Positions 1 through 13,410 are shown, counted from the stretch's first letter. The stretch is 64,000 nt of DNA from Oreocharis arfaki (GCA_013398015.1 VZRR01027747.1:1118122-1182121), one strand, 5' to 3'. The notes: a model not told the origin generated them from the letters alone. A program made the numbers and translations.

Positions 1-299
1 TCTGCCTTTAAGGCTAATCAACAATATGCAAGATTCAAGACAAGAGTCTGTCTGCCCATTTTTCTTTGTCTCTCATTCATAACTTGACCGCTTTCTACTA
101 TTTATTGGCAGCTGAAATAGGATAGATAATGGTACTGAAAAGACATGTGTAAAGCATGGTGTAAATGGACCAGTACTTCCCACAGGTTAAGCAGCAGGCA
201 CAGTCAAATGTTAACACACTGCAGCACCTTTGCTCTGGTGGTGGCACAGAGTGCTCGGCCACGTCTGGGTCGTTACCACTCTCTATTGCCCACACAATG

Positions 300-326
300 T
301 CACAAGTCACGCCATCGCTTCCTGTT
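300..326 (-). CDS. Possible terminal coding segment of a minus-strand gene (unidentified)
   Basis: On the minus strand a T-rich tract ending TACTTTACAG opens at 326. In phase 0, the phase in which the candidate exon at 442-519 ends, it reads eight residues (NRKRWRDL) and then TGA. An AATAAA lies at 101-106 on the same strand, about 200 bases past that stop. The surrounding 230-330 interval has about five CpGs, unusual for this CpG-poor background. In another phase the same acceptor leads into a frame open for over 30 codons, so the terminal reading is only one option. The protein is not recognised. Confidence 0.15.
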   Translation of the reverse strand, partial: NRKRWRDL

Positions 327-441
327 CTGTAAAGTAGCAAAGTTACAAACAGGTTACCTAACCTATGATATTCAAAATGCAAACAATTAGATGCATGCTA
401 CACTTGCTTCCAAGAAAAAACTTGGCTAATTCTATACTTAC

Positions 442-519
442 AGGATAGCAGTCCTGAAATGGATTTATTGCAGGAACCAAAGAGTTTAAGACTGTCCTAC
501 GACCATTCAGATAAATGAG
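442..519 (-). CDS. Candidate internal exon, 26 codons, minus strand
   Basis: The minus strand shows an acceptor (ACTAAATTCAG) at 519/520, 78 open bases in phase 0-0, and a strong donor (CCT|GTAAGTATAG) at 442. The translation starts LIYLNGRRTVLNSLVPAINP and ends in DCYP. A second acceptor at 496/497 would give a shorter exon in phase 2. The peptide looks protein-like but I do not recognise it, and an open segment of this size with fair splice sites can arise by chance. Confidence 0.22.
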
Positions 520-1269
520 CTGAATTTAGTCAAGTTTTATTTAGGAATAATCAAGAGATAGAAATTTCTCTTACAATATAACAAGTCGGATATTTTTAGG
601 TTGCTTCAATATGCTAGCTCTCCTATTTATTTTGTCTGGTCTATTTTCAAGCAGTGCCTGTCCTCTTTGATTTGAAGACCACTCACATTCATACTCAGGA
701 ATCAGGTCAAAAGAGGGATGGGGCCACTTGAAAAGATGATGTAAGCCCGTAGGCATGTCTAGGATATTGGGGGTGTCTCAATTACCCCCAAATGGTCCCA
801 AACCACTTTGGAAAATTAAGCGGAAAAACTCATTTTGGCTTGTTTATTGGATTCATGAAGAATCCCTATACAACCTTCTTGCAGTAACTTTCAGCTGAAA
901 AAATCTCAAAGTGTAAATAAACACTCTATATTTGAAAAATTCAGAAAAAAAAGGTTAAAATGGTTCAATATTTAACGTCCATTTTTATTTATTTTGTATT
1001 TATTTATGTTTTAAAGAAAAGATGTGATCTCCTAAACAGTGCAAAATTTCCAAAAATATTTGCTGCACACATAACAAAGCTTAACAAAAGTACAGGCCAT
1101 GGTGGCCTCTTTCACAAAACGCAATGAGACTAAATAGTCTCAGTAAGAGCGGGACTTTCTTTAGTTTTTATATTGATAAAATACTCTATATTCTAGCCTG
1201 CTGAGTCCATGTTTCTGAGCAACCATAAATAACTCAGTGTCTGATGCTTTTCTGGACAGGCAGACATAC

Positions 1270-1356
1270 AATGACTGTATGAGAAGCATTGATTCAAAAA
1301 ATGGGTGGAGGCTTTCATCAGGTTGAGAGAAGTAAATAACAAGAAGGTGTACAGAC
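1270..1356 (-). CDS. Candidate internal exon, 87 bp, minus strand
   Basis: The acceptor is TTTTTGTCTTTTTATAG ending at 1357 on the minus strand, and a GTATGT donor sits at 1264-1269. The frame is phase 2 to 2, begins SVHLLVIYFSQPDESLHPFF, and stays open beyond the donor to a TAA at 1161. Phase 2 at its start matches the end of the candidate at 1486-1543. There are no CpGs and the composition is T-rich, so chance is a real alternative. Confidence 0.18.
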
Positions 1357-1485
1357 CTATAAAAAGACAAAAATAATGAATAAGGGTATATGTACACAAA
1401 CCAGCCATAAAAAGCATCTGGTTAGTACTGAGGCATCATAAGAAGCATTAATATCCAAATAAAACCCACTGATGAGATTACTTAC

Positions 1486-1543
1486 ACACTAATCAAGCTT
1501 TCCGAAATGTATCTGGATAATATGCCAAACAGATCAGTCATTC
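1486..1543 (-). CDS. Candidate internal exon, 58 bp, minus strand
   Basis: The minus strand has an acceptor CTTTCTTTAACCAG at 1543/1544 and a donor TGT|GTAAGTAATC at 1486. Only one of three frames is open: phase 1 to 2, reading MTDLFGILSRYISESLIS. It joins in frame to the candidate at 1270-1356. No family is recognised. Confidence 0.2.
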
Positions 1544-4500
1544 CTGGTTAAAGAAAGTCTGAAATCTGGCTTGCTCTCATGTAACAGAGACTAGATGAAT
1601 ATAGGCTAAAATCCACAGTTAGATAGGCAGCCCACTCTGCACTACTTGGCAAAGACAGCCAAAAGACTCATAGTTTCATAAGCACTGCTTTCACGAGGTA
1701 CCAAGTCAATGTCATAAGAAAGAAGGGAACTATTTCTGCATACTTATTTCCTAGATGATCCCTGTCTGGTGAATTAGTGCAGCGTAACTGTGCTATGCCA
1801 GAAGCACAAGCATGAGCCTGATGAGCCTGCACCTATCCATGCTCACACTGTCTAAACCTAGCCCTCTCTCCAGTACTTCCTTTAATTTGTCTTCCTAAGG
1901 AGAGAGACACAAGCGAATCAATGCTGTCTGCACCCTTAGGGGCCCATGGGGCGAGGAGGAATGTGAGGGGGGCTGCTCTCACCAACGCAGGCAGAGCTCC
2001 CCACTTGCAACTTCACATGAAAGTCTCAGAGCCCAAAGACTTGCCAAGGATGGCAAAGAAAAACTGGAGGAACATCAAACAGTTTGGCTGGTGAATTGAA
2101 GATCCACTGTCCTTTCCTGCTAATTGTAATATTATGAAGAACATTTTCTAATTCTCTCTTGTTTTTACCACACACAAAAAGTGTAGAGTCGGGTCTACTG
2201 TAAGGTTTAATATTCACTGGCCCATTGCTCAATAAGAAGCTCTTACATCAGCAATATCTCAGCTACTACAGCCTGGGCCAGTCTGTAATTCACTCTGCTT
2301 TGTTTCCATGTTTTCTATTTTAAATCCCACCTAAGGGAAAAAAACACATATATTTGCCTATTCTAGACAAAACACAACAGGAAAAAAGAAACTATGCTGA
2401 CATTTCAGAAAAAGTAGTGTTTAGTTGAGGTTTTTCCCTGTCTGATGCAGATTTCCGTATATTTAATTAAAAAGTACTCCTTGAAAACTCATCTAAATTT
2501 TGTTTAGGACAGAGATTGGAGTAAATGAGGTCAAGACCTAACAGACTAGAACATGTATGAATACTCTGTAGCTAAAAATCCAGAGATAATCTACTGCATT
2601 AATTTATGCAGAAGGAAACAATTCATTATGAAATCCAAACTAATACAGAAAAAGAGTCTTCTTCTCAACTGACTTCTTCCCTTCCTTAAAAGGAAAGGTA
2701 ATTTAATTTTCTTAGTCCAAAGAATATGAGTAGAAAACCAGAACAAATCTTGGTATGCAAAAGCTCTTTTTCAAGTCTGGAAGAGAATCTGGGTAAAACA
2801 TCCTGCTATAATTTCAGACATAAGTCTCTATGCTCGAAAAGTTGCCCTTTTGTCTAACAGATGGGCTTAGTTCTGTCTGCAGATCTTTTCTGCTAATATC
2901 AGCTCAAATTGCATTGCCACTATCACTTCACATAGACAGATAAAAATCTAAAACAGCCAACCAAAAGCCAGCCCTCAGACATGACGTTGATAAAACATTT
3001 TAAAATGCAATAGGGAGGTGGTACCTGCTTGCTTTAGGAATACTTGTTAAAAGAACTACCTTGATACCTTGGTATCAATAATCCACAATATCTGGAATTC
3101 CTTTTGCAATTTTTTTACAAATACTTTCTATAAAAGTTGTTGTTTTATAAATGTGATGACAAGTGCTTCTTTAGTACTGCAAAACATTTCAGGATTATTC
3201 TTTCTTTTACAGAAGACAATTCAGTGTTTGGCCAAGCTAGATGCTCTGCTTTTCCCCTACATGTTTGGCTTTGTTGTTGCATTAAAAATTAATCATACTC
3301 CACATAATCACCTTGAATTTAGATTTGCATTGCAAAGTTAATGCCATATGTGAATATGAGTATCTGTGAAGGAGTTAGAATAGCCACTTATAGGCAGTTA
3401 GTGATTTAGAGAAGCGATTCTTCTAGCTGTAATCTTAGGGGCTTAGAGGCTTGCTTTCAGCATTTGATTTTGTGTCTTAATCTAGCAAAAATAATCTCTT
3501 CTTGCCGCTAGCTAAATATCAGCAGAGCAATAAAACATGTCAATGAAAAACAGACAGATTACTAAAACAATAAGGAATCTAAAAGCTTCTTATTAAAAGC
3601 ATATTTTAAAACCAAAACAAGAGAAGTATAAAATGCACTTGAAAATATAAAAAATAATTCTTCTTGACAGTTTGATAATAATTTTCTTTTTCATTAGGAA
3701 TTTTCCTTTTTTATAGGATGGTCTGACAAAAATGCCAAATATTCCCAGTTCTTTTTTGATATCCAATTCTGGGTTAAGAAAATTGATATGAACCTTGAGA
3801 ATAAGTTTCTTGATTTCTGTCAGAGCTTAAAGAAAATAAATTAAATACATTAATACGTATAAATACAGTACACAGAAGGACAAAATTCCTCCACAGTTGA
3901 ATATGCTCAAAGTGGAAGAAAGGATAAGGAAGAAATACATTTTGGTGTAATAAGTAATCTAATTCTGTTTCTATGGGTTTGGCGTGTGTAGACTGTCCTA
4001 GGCTGGCAGAGGGGACTTATTATCTCTTGGTCCTTCCCTCTCACATTTTTGAAATATCCTGCATATGCTATAAAAACATTTTTAAGAATGTTCTCTGGTT
4101 ATTGACTATCTCTGGCATAGCTCTCCTTTGTCCATCAGGATGGCAATAATTTGCTTTAGAACTTGCAGCCTAGAAACTATAAGCCCTTTCATAGTAAAAT
4201 CTTGCTTTCAGAACGATAAAGAATGAGCTTCAGCTACAGAATAAATTCTCTGATGCCTCAAGAATGTACTAACAAAAAATATACTGATGGCATAGAGTGA
4301 TTCTGATGCAAAAGGGCATGCACTTTTATTCCCTATTGTTAGAGGTGACTGTACATGACCTAAAGGTATGTCCTACAAATTGATCCATTTATAGAAAGAC
4401 ATCGAGTTTTGTGTGGATAGAAAAGAATGTTCCTTGCCGTTTCCTTGGCTGGTCTGTTCACAAAGGCTGTAGTTATCTGTTAAAGGAAAGGACAACAGAA

Positions 4501-5066
4501 GCATGAGATAGTGGCATCAACAACAGCTGAGAGATTTGAAATCTACCCCAGAAAGTGCAATATCTTGATTACAGTTAACAACTGGCTTTGTTATGTTTTC
4601 CAATGTTGTTCTGGCATGCATCCACCTCTGTGATGTGGCTGTATCCCTTACTCAAAGTTATCTGCTATTTTATCACCAGCTCACTCTTTTGGAAGTGGCA
4701 GGAATATGGTTAAGGGGTTGCTGTACCACATGGATCTAGCAACCATCCCACACCAGCTCTGAGTCCAGACTTCTTTCTCAGCTTCTTTCCTGAAGCTGAG
4801 TTATATTCCGTTTTCAGCTACCATATCCCAAAAGAACCTGACGGTTATCTACAGGGACACCACTCACTGTGGACCACACCAGTAAAGGAAGGCTCCCAGA
4901 CTAAAGGACTCCAAAAAGACGAAAAACCCACAGGGAATGAAGCCATTGCAGTCTTCACTCAGACAGCCTTTCCTCTGCTGGGGGCAACAGGACATGCTCT
5001 GGAGATAGGTCTAGTAAATGCAGGTAGAGACATACCAAACTTGAGGGCCTAGTCAGTTCAATTTAC

Positions 5067-5171
5067 CTGTATGATTCGAGCAAAAGCGTAGATCTTTGGC
5101 AGAAACCCCGCCTTTTCGTGCTTTTGAACATGGAAATTTTGGAATAGGTTTACAGTGAACTGCAACATACT
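5067..5171 (-). CDS. Candidate internal exon, 35 codons, minus strand
   Basis: The minus strand has the acceptor GCTCTGTAGCATTTCAG at 5171/5172 and the donor ATACAG|GTAAAT at 5067. The 105 bases are open in phase 0-0 (SMLQFTVNLFQNFHVQ... ending in FARIIQ). A second frame is also open. Four CpGs fall in the last 60 bases, against a strongly CpG-depleted flank, which suggests constraint. It lies 445 bases downstream of the candidate at 5617-5691 and shares its phase. The product is not recognised. Confidence 0.35.
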
Positions 5172-5616
5172 CTGAAATGCTACAGAGCAGCAAATGTGTG
5201 TTTGTATTTGTACACTACTCGCAGACTGCAGACGTGGCACCTGTGGGAAGACGGCAGAGTCTGCCCTGTGCCATTCTGTCTCCAACAGACATGCCACAGC
5301 ACATCAGCTGAGCCCATCAGTGATAGTGATACCTCTCTGAAAACTCATTCCAGAAAGGTCAGAAAACACCAGGCAAGTGCAGGGGAGGGGGGAAAGAAGG
5401 TGAAAGAACGAAAATGAGGAAAAGTAGAGAGAACACGACAAGCAGATTGAGATGCTCCATGGTGAAGCAGATAACCACATGGCATCCTGTGGGGAACCCT
5501 CACACTGGAACTATTACATATTTTCTGAAGGAAATACCGTCTGTGAAAAGCCCAGGCTGGAGCATGAAAAAGGGTGATGAGAGAAGGGTAACATTAAGAA
5601 ACAGTCTGGTACTTAC

Positions 5617-5691
5617 CATAATCCCATATTCACCATTCACTGTGAGCCTTTTGATGTGGGTGAAGTTGGGAGCGCAGCAGGGAAGCTGGAA
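5617..5691 (-). CDS. Candidate internal exon, 25 codons, minus strand
   Basis: This has one of the cleanest splice-site pairs in the window. A pyrimidine-rich tract ending CTCCTTTCTCAG forms the acceptor at 5691/5692, and ATTATG|GTAAGTACC forms the donor at 5617. Only phase 0-0 is open across the 75 bases; both other frames contain stops. The peptide begins FQLPCCAPNFTHIKRLTVNG. I cannot name the family. Phase agrees with the candidates on both sides (7372-7550 and 5067-5171). Confidence 0.38.
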
Positions 5692-7371
5692 CTGAGAAAG
5701 GAGAGGAGACAAGGTGTTTTTAAATCTCTTTTTAAAAATATGAAAATAAAAAATATTATTAACAATAATTTATTATGGTTTCTAATAATTTAATGTTATC
5801 TAAATCTAATTTAATTTGAAATAAATGTAATCTAATTTCCCCCAAGTTGAGACAGGTTTGTCCAAGGCAGGAATTAGTAAGTGATCTCCCTATTTTTATT
5901 TCAGTCCACAAGCATTCTTATCCTATTTTCTCCTCCTGTCCTACTGAAGAGTGGAAGTGAGGGAGCAGACAAGTGGGCATTTGACTGCTACTGAGATTAA
6001 CCCATCGGAGCCTGCTAGACACACGTGTGTCTTTTCAACACAAATCCACTGGTGTCGTGTAAAAATGGAAATGGGAACATATTGGTTTTGTTTTAATGGT
6101 GACAAGAAAATGGATTTTACTCTTTATCTATCAAGCTCTTCCATGCTCATTATGTCAGCATGCCAGGATTTTCTCACTGACTACAAACGCCATAAGCTCT
6201 CAGTTCCATTAATTTTTCAAATTAATCACATTAAGATTTAGTTTTGGCTTTACTATCCTTGTTGTCAGAACAATGTGATAGCAGAAATTATTACTTTTAC
6301 AGTCTCGGATAGCTGAATTAGGTTTTTAAAGGCTAAAAATAGGAAGCTACATAATGCTACATAATGCATGAATAAGAAGTACCTTAGGGATAGGTTAATA
6401 TTTAATATTGGTTTGAAGTTAATGTTTGGATTCTAATTATGGTATGAATTACTAAAAACATGGGTTCAGCCAAGTAGCAGCAGCTGAACAACATATTTTT
6501 TATCTTCAAACTGGTAAGAAAATGTTTGAAAAGGGCTTTATTGTAAGTACTTCTTACAATTTTACTGGAGAGCGCTGCATAGGAGTGGTCATAATTTTAA
6601 CTCTTACAGTTCTATGCTAGCTGGAAATTAGGAACTGGTTAATCAAGGCAGTGCTTTAGTACTGCATGTTCCCAGTGGCTATCCAAAAGAAGTAAATTAT
6701 TTCAAATGAGCACATTCAGATGATACCCTTGGTTATCTCGGTGATTTTAAGTTTCCACTTTATTTGGCAGAGTGTAGGGCTAGAACTGCAGTGGTGATTT
6801 CTTATGCAGAGGTGAGGTAATCATAATTGGAGATTCTCCCCTTCCTGACCTGATGGATGCAATGTTCCTATTGATGTCCTAGTGAGATCTGAAGCTATTA
6901 ACACCAGATGAAGTAGCAGCACCAAAACAGAGCCATTCCACTCTACAACTCCCTGTAGCCCAATAAGTTATTACATTTGCACAGCATCAAGCTAATGTGG
7001 ACTTAGTGTTCTAAGTTAGATTAATCCTTTGTGCAACTGATGTACAGCAGCTACAAGCTGCTGTTTGTGATCAGAGGATTGAAAAACAAGCTCTGCAGGC
7101 TTCTGGTTATTTTTGGTGCATTCCAATATGTACTTCACAGTGAAACACTATTCCCAGCAACATAAAATTATTCTACAATATTTCTTACTCATTCTGTTCA
7201 ACAATATAATTTACAGATGCATATTATGTAGGATTTATTCACAATTTCATTCACAATCCATGTAGAATAGATTGTAGACAGCAAATAAAGAAAGACTGAC
7301 CAAAATGAGATCCTGTTTAAGAGAAAAACACTTGGCTTTCACAATCTCATTTCATCAAAAATAAAACAAAC

Positions 7372-7550
7372 CTTCCCCACCGCATTCCATTCCTGAAGGC
7401 CTCTATCTGATGTATTATAAATGATCTGCTGCTTTTTATTAATGGATCCTGACAATTTCTTCAGACTCATATGTGAACCATTGCTCCATGTTAAAGTGAT
7501 CACTCTGTCATTACACCATCTCAGACATGAAGTTCTGTTGAATACCTTCT
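7372..7550 (-). CDS. Candidate internal exon, 179 bp, minus strand
   Basis: The acceptor tract (TTTTTTTCTTTC...TCTAG) ends at 7551 on the minus strand, and the donor GGGAAG|GTTTGT is weak-to-fair. One frame is open for 59 codons, phase 1 to 0. It includes the segment RTSCLRWCNDRVITLTWSNG, with two cysteines and potential N-glycosylation sequons. It is phase-compatible with 5617-5691. No function can be assigned. Confidence 0.25.
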
Positions 7551-7712
7551 CTAGATTTGAAGGTTGTTTGAAAGAAAAAAACTTTGAAAAATGAAATAAA
7601 ATCTCAATGAATAAAATAATATCCATGTGAAACAGCACTGTCAGCTTCAGCTTAAAAAACCCATAGGGCTTAAAATTGTACTATCAAGTAAATCAGAAGA
7701 AAAATTACTTAC

Positions 7713-7741
7713 CTAGAAACATAGCACTCAAGTGATGAAGA
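7713..7741 (-). CDS. Candidate micro-exon, 29 bp, minus strand
   Basis: A strong donor (TTTCTAG|GTAAGTAATT) and an acceptor (GTTAATATATACAG) enclose 29 bases on the minus strand. In phase 2 to 1 it reads LHHLSAMFL and bridges the flanking candidates (7808-7911 and 7372-7550) in frame. At this length the coding content proves nothing; the support is splice-site quality and phase only. Confidence 0.18.
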
Positions 7742-7807
7742 CTGTATATATTAACACATGCACAGTAACATAACTATTGAAAGAATATGAAAAAATGATT
7801 CATTTAC

Positions 7808-7911
7808 CGGTAAAATACAAGTTTTAGAATAGCACAAGAGATTTTAGGATCGAATATTAACTGGTCATTCCCTTCAGTCTTCTGTCTGCATTTTATTTTT
7901 TCAGCTCTGTA
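7808..7911 (-). CDS. Candidate internal exon, about 104 bp, minus strand
   Basis: The donor TTTTACCG|GTAAATG sits at 7808 on the minus strand. The frame ending there (phase 2) is open for more than 50 codons upstream; the acceptor is uncertain, with 7911/7912 as one choice. The peptide includes the acidic/basic stretch YRAEKIKCRQKTEGNDQLIF followed by DPKISCAILKLVFY. A strong acceptor on the opposite strand overlaps it (the T-rich tract ending TTTTTTCAG near 7904), so strand assignment is not secure. Confidence 0.22.
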
Positions 7912-8499
7912 CTCATCATACAAAATCAGAAATTCAGAACTCCTCCATTTAACACCGTGATTGTTTTACTGCTACAGAAGACCAGACAGTAAAGTGTAGT
8001 TGTGTCAATGCTACCTTGTCTTCCAAACACAGTGGTGTAAAAACCTAACAGGTTTTTGTCATGTTCCTAACATAACCTAACTTATATCGTCATATTCAGT
8101 CTTCAAAGCAAAATCCTATGACTCGTGTCTGTAGGACACAATCCCTCTGTTTGTTAGAATGAGTGAAGATACTATTCTGCTCTTGCATGAGTGCTGCACT
8201 CTACCTTGTGGAGCAACACTGGCTTCGCAGAGCTGAAAAACATTCCTACTGTGTTGGGTGCAGGACCGGGCAGATGTTGTCATAAATATGATTCTTTTAT
8301 CATAAGATACAGTAACTACCACGATTAAATATATTGGTCCAGTCCTTTAGGCCCACAGAAATCACGGACCTCTCTGTTGGAAGTGACACCAGGGATCTCC
8401 ATCCGTGCCAGATATGCAGATGGTTAGTATGAAGCAGACACCTGCCTATTAAAAGTTGGACTAAAACAAAAACATGTGTTTTGCTTTTGTTCATTAATC

Positions 8500-11400
8500 A
8501 CTGCTTGTTACTGCTATTCAAGTTCAAATTGTTGATGAGTTCTGCAAACTCTTGTTCTCTTTCCATGCGAATGGTTAGATTTCATGCTGTATTTTCACCC
8601 TGCAACTAGTGGGCCTGCCTGCTGCTGGCTACTGGCCAAAAAATATAGATTTTATTGACTTGCATCCCAGAACATTGACAGTAAAAATCAGTTATGACTT
8701 GTTTAAAATCAAAGCAATTTAATTTTCCGTCCTTTGTTTTCGATAAGGCTGAAGTGCCCAGTGTAGAAATGGCTCTTGTGGATATCAGATTTTTGCACAC
8801 ATGTTAGAATTTTATATTAGAAAATTTGTAGAAGTACCTCAGTTCCAGAGGACTGACCTAGTTTACCAAGACTGACCTGCTATGACCAAGATGGCAGATT
8901 TTATGGAAAATTTGGTCAAACATCTACAGAAAATCTTCAATAGTAAATTACAGTTCTAGAAATTAAAAAGAGCAGGAATAAAGGAAAGAAAAAGACAAAA
9001 AATCATTTAAATGAAGCTTTTAAGTGAAACTCTCTTATAAAAACCTAATTTTTGCAGGGCAAGTTAGCTTATAATGACATTTTTAATAGAACATGAAGGT
9101 TTTCTTGCATGATTTACTTTCTATTTTAAACTCATACATGTTTGGAGCTCCATGTCCAATAATTGTTGTAAAATAGCTGTGTCATATGCAGTCTGGAAAT
9201 TTTTCATTCATCTTTAGGCATCATTTTGGTTTATCTTAGTGGTTTCAGATGAGGCTTGAAGAAATCATTGGCTGTGTGTTTAATAATGCTCCACCCACTT
9301 ACTGCTTCATGGTTTGCATGATCTATAGATTAAAAATTTTTAAAAGTCATCAAAGTAGCAACCAATGAAAAAATATTACTTTCAGTGAGAAAACAACTGC
9401 AGAGATGCATGAAAACCCTAAAGTGATTCTGAGCAGGGGTTTGCAGGAAATTTTTACTGGAGGTTTGATTTGAGGTCTGGTTATAAATTCAGATGTTTTT
9501 TCACTTTTTTTTTTTGTGGTCTATTTTTTGTGTTACTAAATGGTACATTTCACGGATATATAATAAAGCCATTAGATACAGGATTTAGCCTATAAAATGG
9601 CTTCTCCATTTTAAAATACCATACAGGCCTGTGAGTGATGTGGAGGGTCCCAGATAATATAATGGTTATTTACCTTTGCTGCTCCCTTTTTTTTCCTATC
9701 TGAAAGGAGCAACCCCCCTAGCCTGGGAGGCAGAAGAGTTGATAACTTAGCCCTTGCTCCAGGTGCAGCTCTTCTGATGCTGTAAGGCAGGGGAGTGACC
9801 TGGAGAGTCCTGAAATCTCAAGGGCTAGATCATACTTCTGGTTTTTAAATGCGGTGTGAAGCATTAATTGGCATAGTCCTATGCCTGCTCTGTTAATGAG
9901 GTGTGTGCAGGGGTGCAGATGTGTACACAAAAATGTCATTCGTGGACCTCAGCCAAATAGTATGGGTCAAAGCTCTTGAGTAATGTTAAGTTAGTGGCCT
10001 TCATGAGAACACTGTTTTGTAATTTACTGGCTGAGAATACAACCATATATTGCTGTAACTGACTCAGAAGAAAATAATGTGTGATTTCCTTTCTGGAAAT
10101 GCCAATGTGAACCAAAACCCCCTGAAAACAACCCTTTAAACTTTATTAGGTATAGCTGAGTTAAAGGAAATACTCTGGGTACTAACAGGCTGGAAAAAGA
10201 AAAGGTAGTTTGAGTTTTGAGGGAAAAATAATTCAGCAAGATATATCTATTCAGCTCCTCTACAGGTGCTCTGTTTTTTTTTTTTTTTCAAAGGTCAGTC
10301 TTAGCATCTGAGATCTAGTAGCTGAGAATAAATTCCATGTGCAAGATACATTAAGTGGAGAGAAACATCCATGAACATTTGACAGAAGGAGGTGTCTTTA
10401 AAAAAAGTTAGTATTTTGCAACAGTGTTTCTTATTTTTTTAGTTCTGTCCTTTCCTTCTACAAATTATACTACAACAGAAATAATATTTTTTAAATTAAG
10501 TACTGATAGTGCACAATAAAAAATGTGCTTGTGCTATGATAGAACAAGTTCAGCACTAACTTATTCTTCTAAAAACTATGTAGATTTCAAAGAGTTACTT
10601 ATATTTTACTGCAATATTTATTTTACTTTAACATCCTGAATACAGAGAGAAATCATGGATTAATGGGAAATATATGTGGGTTCTTGCTCCTAAGGAGCAG
10701 GCTGGCTCTGCTCCAGGAAAGCTCTCAACTTTTAGCACTAAATTAGTCCTAGAGATTGAGTACAAAGGCCCTTGAAATGTCAGGCCCTACAGATTTACAG
10801 GGCAGGATTTTGCACGTGTGTCAACCCATGTAGCTTCCTCCATTGCTTTGGTGGAGTTAGTCAGATCTATGCAAGCTGAAGATTTGTCTCAGAACAGACT
10901 TTAACAGGAGATTTCCCTAGGCTTCCCTACCCAAGGCAAGTAATCATTGCTCAGGAGAGCAGAGCTGCAGAGGGGGCTGGTTAAAGAGAGCACTGGAGCT
11001 GAAATATGGGCTAACCACATGTAAGAATCAGGGAGAAGAAGAGACTTTCAGCTGAGTTTGACACATCCAAGAACTACTTGTGAAATTAAAGACTGTAGTA
11101 AACACTCCACTCCATAAGCTAAGGACTCATAGGAGGAGGCAAAATGAAGATCATTCAGTTACTACAGAGCTTGTAGTTTTGTCGTTCACATAAATACTGA
11201 AGATCTTTCCCAGGCACAGCTGTTACAAAGAATGTTTTGTACAACGTACATGATAAAGCTAAAAAATGATACAATTCTTAATATGCATTCTTTTATTTTC
11301 TTTTGCACAAGCTTTTCCACTATTTCGTAACAATAATTTATCCCGCATTATTTTTTTGTGCAGGTATCTGTGTTTTCACAAATAGAACAAGTAATTTAAA

Positions 11401-13300
11401 AAGGTCACTAAATAAAATATTAATACTGACACAGCATTCTTTAGTAGAAACAAATAGGGATTTCTTGGCAATTTGCTACTGATTTAAACAGGACTTATAA
11501 GTATATATGCATGTGTAAATATACATAAAGAATCCCTCAAGGTATAATGTGATAACAATAGAAATATTAATGCACTATATAACATGCTTGACTGGAGCGG
11601 TAGTCAGAGGCTACCAAGATTTCCACTCGAACAGAATTTCAGAGCCAAGAAACTTATCTGTAAGTGCTAGTATAAATTATTTTGTGCAATATTCAAGAAG
11701 CATAGAAATCTATGAACCACTGAAGTGTTTAAAATGGGTAGCAATTGTTCCACTGACATGTTATTTCAAATCATTCCTAAGTTGAGATGTCATGGACAGA
11801 TTCAGACTGTTCGTACATAAAACTGGAAACAAGACAAAACCAATTTGTTAGAAGAGAAAAAATTTAATGTATTTCCTTTAATGAAATGAGCAGAAATTCT
11901 TGCAGTTTTTTATCAGTAACGCTGGACATTAAAAAAACATTAAGGAAAACATAAGAAGAAATTAAGAACATTATACTTTATTAGCTTTAATTAAACATTT
12001 GGGAGAGTCTGTCAATTTTTGGAGCAGTGCTGAGTAAAAGTGATGCTTACTTGGCTCTTGGATCAGACCTTGGAGGCAGAGTGTGTCAGACACCATTTTT
12101 GAATTACAATCCTCACTCTTTGCTCATGGAAGTTCATAATTTACTGGTCTCTTGTCCTAAGAGTAAACCACTGCCTTTTCTTCTCCAGGCAATCCTGCGA
12201 GTTATGGTCCAGCGACAGGAATGGAGTTGTCACCGGCTCTGTTCTGCCTCTCTTGTATTCTTGGCTTTCAAGTTCCCTGGAAGAAAATGGAGCAAAAAGC
12301 CAGACCTCCTTCCAGGTGTCCTTCATGCGAAGGCTAATTATTAAGAACAGAGATCTTAGGCATATACCAATTCACAATATAATTCTTCATTAGATTTAGC
12401 TTCTAGAAGCTCCTCATCATGGCTCCTGTTGTCTGAAAATATTGGTAACTTATACCAATGAAAAGAATATATCAGAAAGAGACCCTGATGTGACCCCCTG
12501 GGTGATTGCGCTATCAGGAAGGAGACAATAACCCCTACCAGTCTGCTTCAGAATATCTTACATAACAGGAATCCCTCCCAGTTACCACATTTTCAGTGTT
12601 TCTTTAAATTTAAAAAATAAGCCATCTTTGGCTTGGTTACGAAAAGGTTAGCTGACATGATTAGCAATTTCCCAACTGTTTATCTTCTTTTTTATTACTT
12701 TACCCAATATAGTTATTAGTCATTTAATCTGATCAATAAATATAGCAAGATGCTCTGATAACAGAGTTAAAAAACACTTTGGAGCATCTATAAATAAATT
12801 TCCATAAATAGAAAGTTTCTTCTTCAAAGACCACAAGCCCACAAAACCCCTTTAAGCACTACAAAACTACTATAAATATTTTGCACAAAAAAACCTCAAA
12901 ACAAACCCAAGCCACCAAATCCATATGTTTCAGGGAGAAAGAACAGGGTGTAAGAAGGGCAATTCTAGCACCCTCAGTCCCTTCAATATACAACAGCAAA
13001 TGATTTGTAAGGTTTAAATGCACAGAAGCAGTACCATTCAAAGAGGCAGTTAAAATTAGCAATTGCATGCTAAACTGATCATCAGCTTCATAATAACTGC
13101 AAAAATATCATTATGGCTCTATATTCTTAATCTAGACAGTTTTGATTTTTCTGTGGGTATTTATTCAGAGTCTGTTGGGCTTTCAATACTGGAAGCAATA
13201 GAATGCTAGAGTTTGGCTTCAATGATCACAGCCTATACCCATTTTGAAAAATAAGCACAAATTGGACAGACCATATTTGAACGAAACGTAAAGACCTAAT
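8500..13300. other. Non-coding stretch, no recognised repeat
   Basis: AT-rich unique-looking DNA with a T15 run at 10274-10288. A minus-strand frame at 8606-8800 reads plausibly but lacks a good donor. A strong plus-strand acceptor (CCTTTTCTTCTCCAG) occurs at 12189, followed by a GC-richer 110-base stretch, but I see no convincing donor. Nothing else stands out. Confidence 0.5.
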
Positions 13301-13410
13301 TAACATCCCTTGGCGTACTGTGAGCACTACTTTAAAGCTTTATAGCCTAGCATACTCAAAAGCAGGAAGGCCAAATACCACCAGGGGTTTTTTTCCTGAT
13401 TCGACTGAAG

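Noticed and set aside
8606..8800. Minus-strand 64-codon frame with plausible acceptor near 8750
   Set aside because: No donor better than GTCAAT, and phase does not fit the neighbouring candidates.
12190..12315. Plus-strand segment after a strong acceptor with a signal-peptide-like frame (MELSPALFCLSCILGF)
   Set aside because: No convincing donor, and the two open frames disagree. The hydrophobic run alone is weak evidence.
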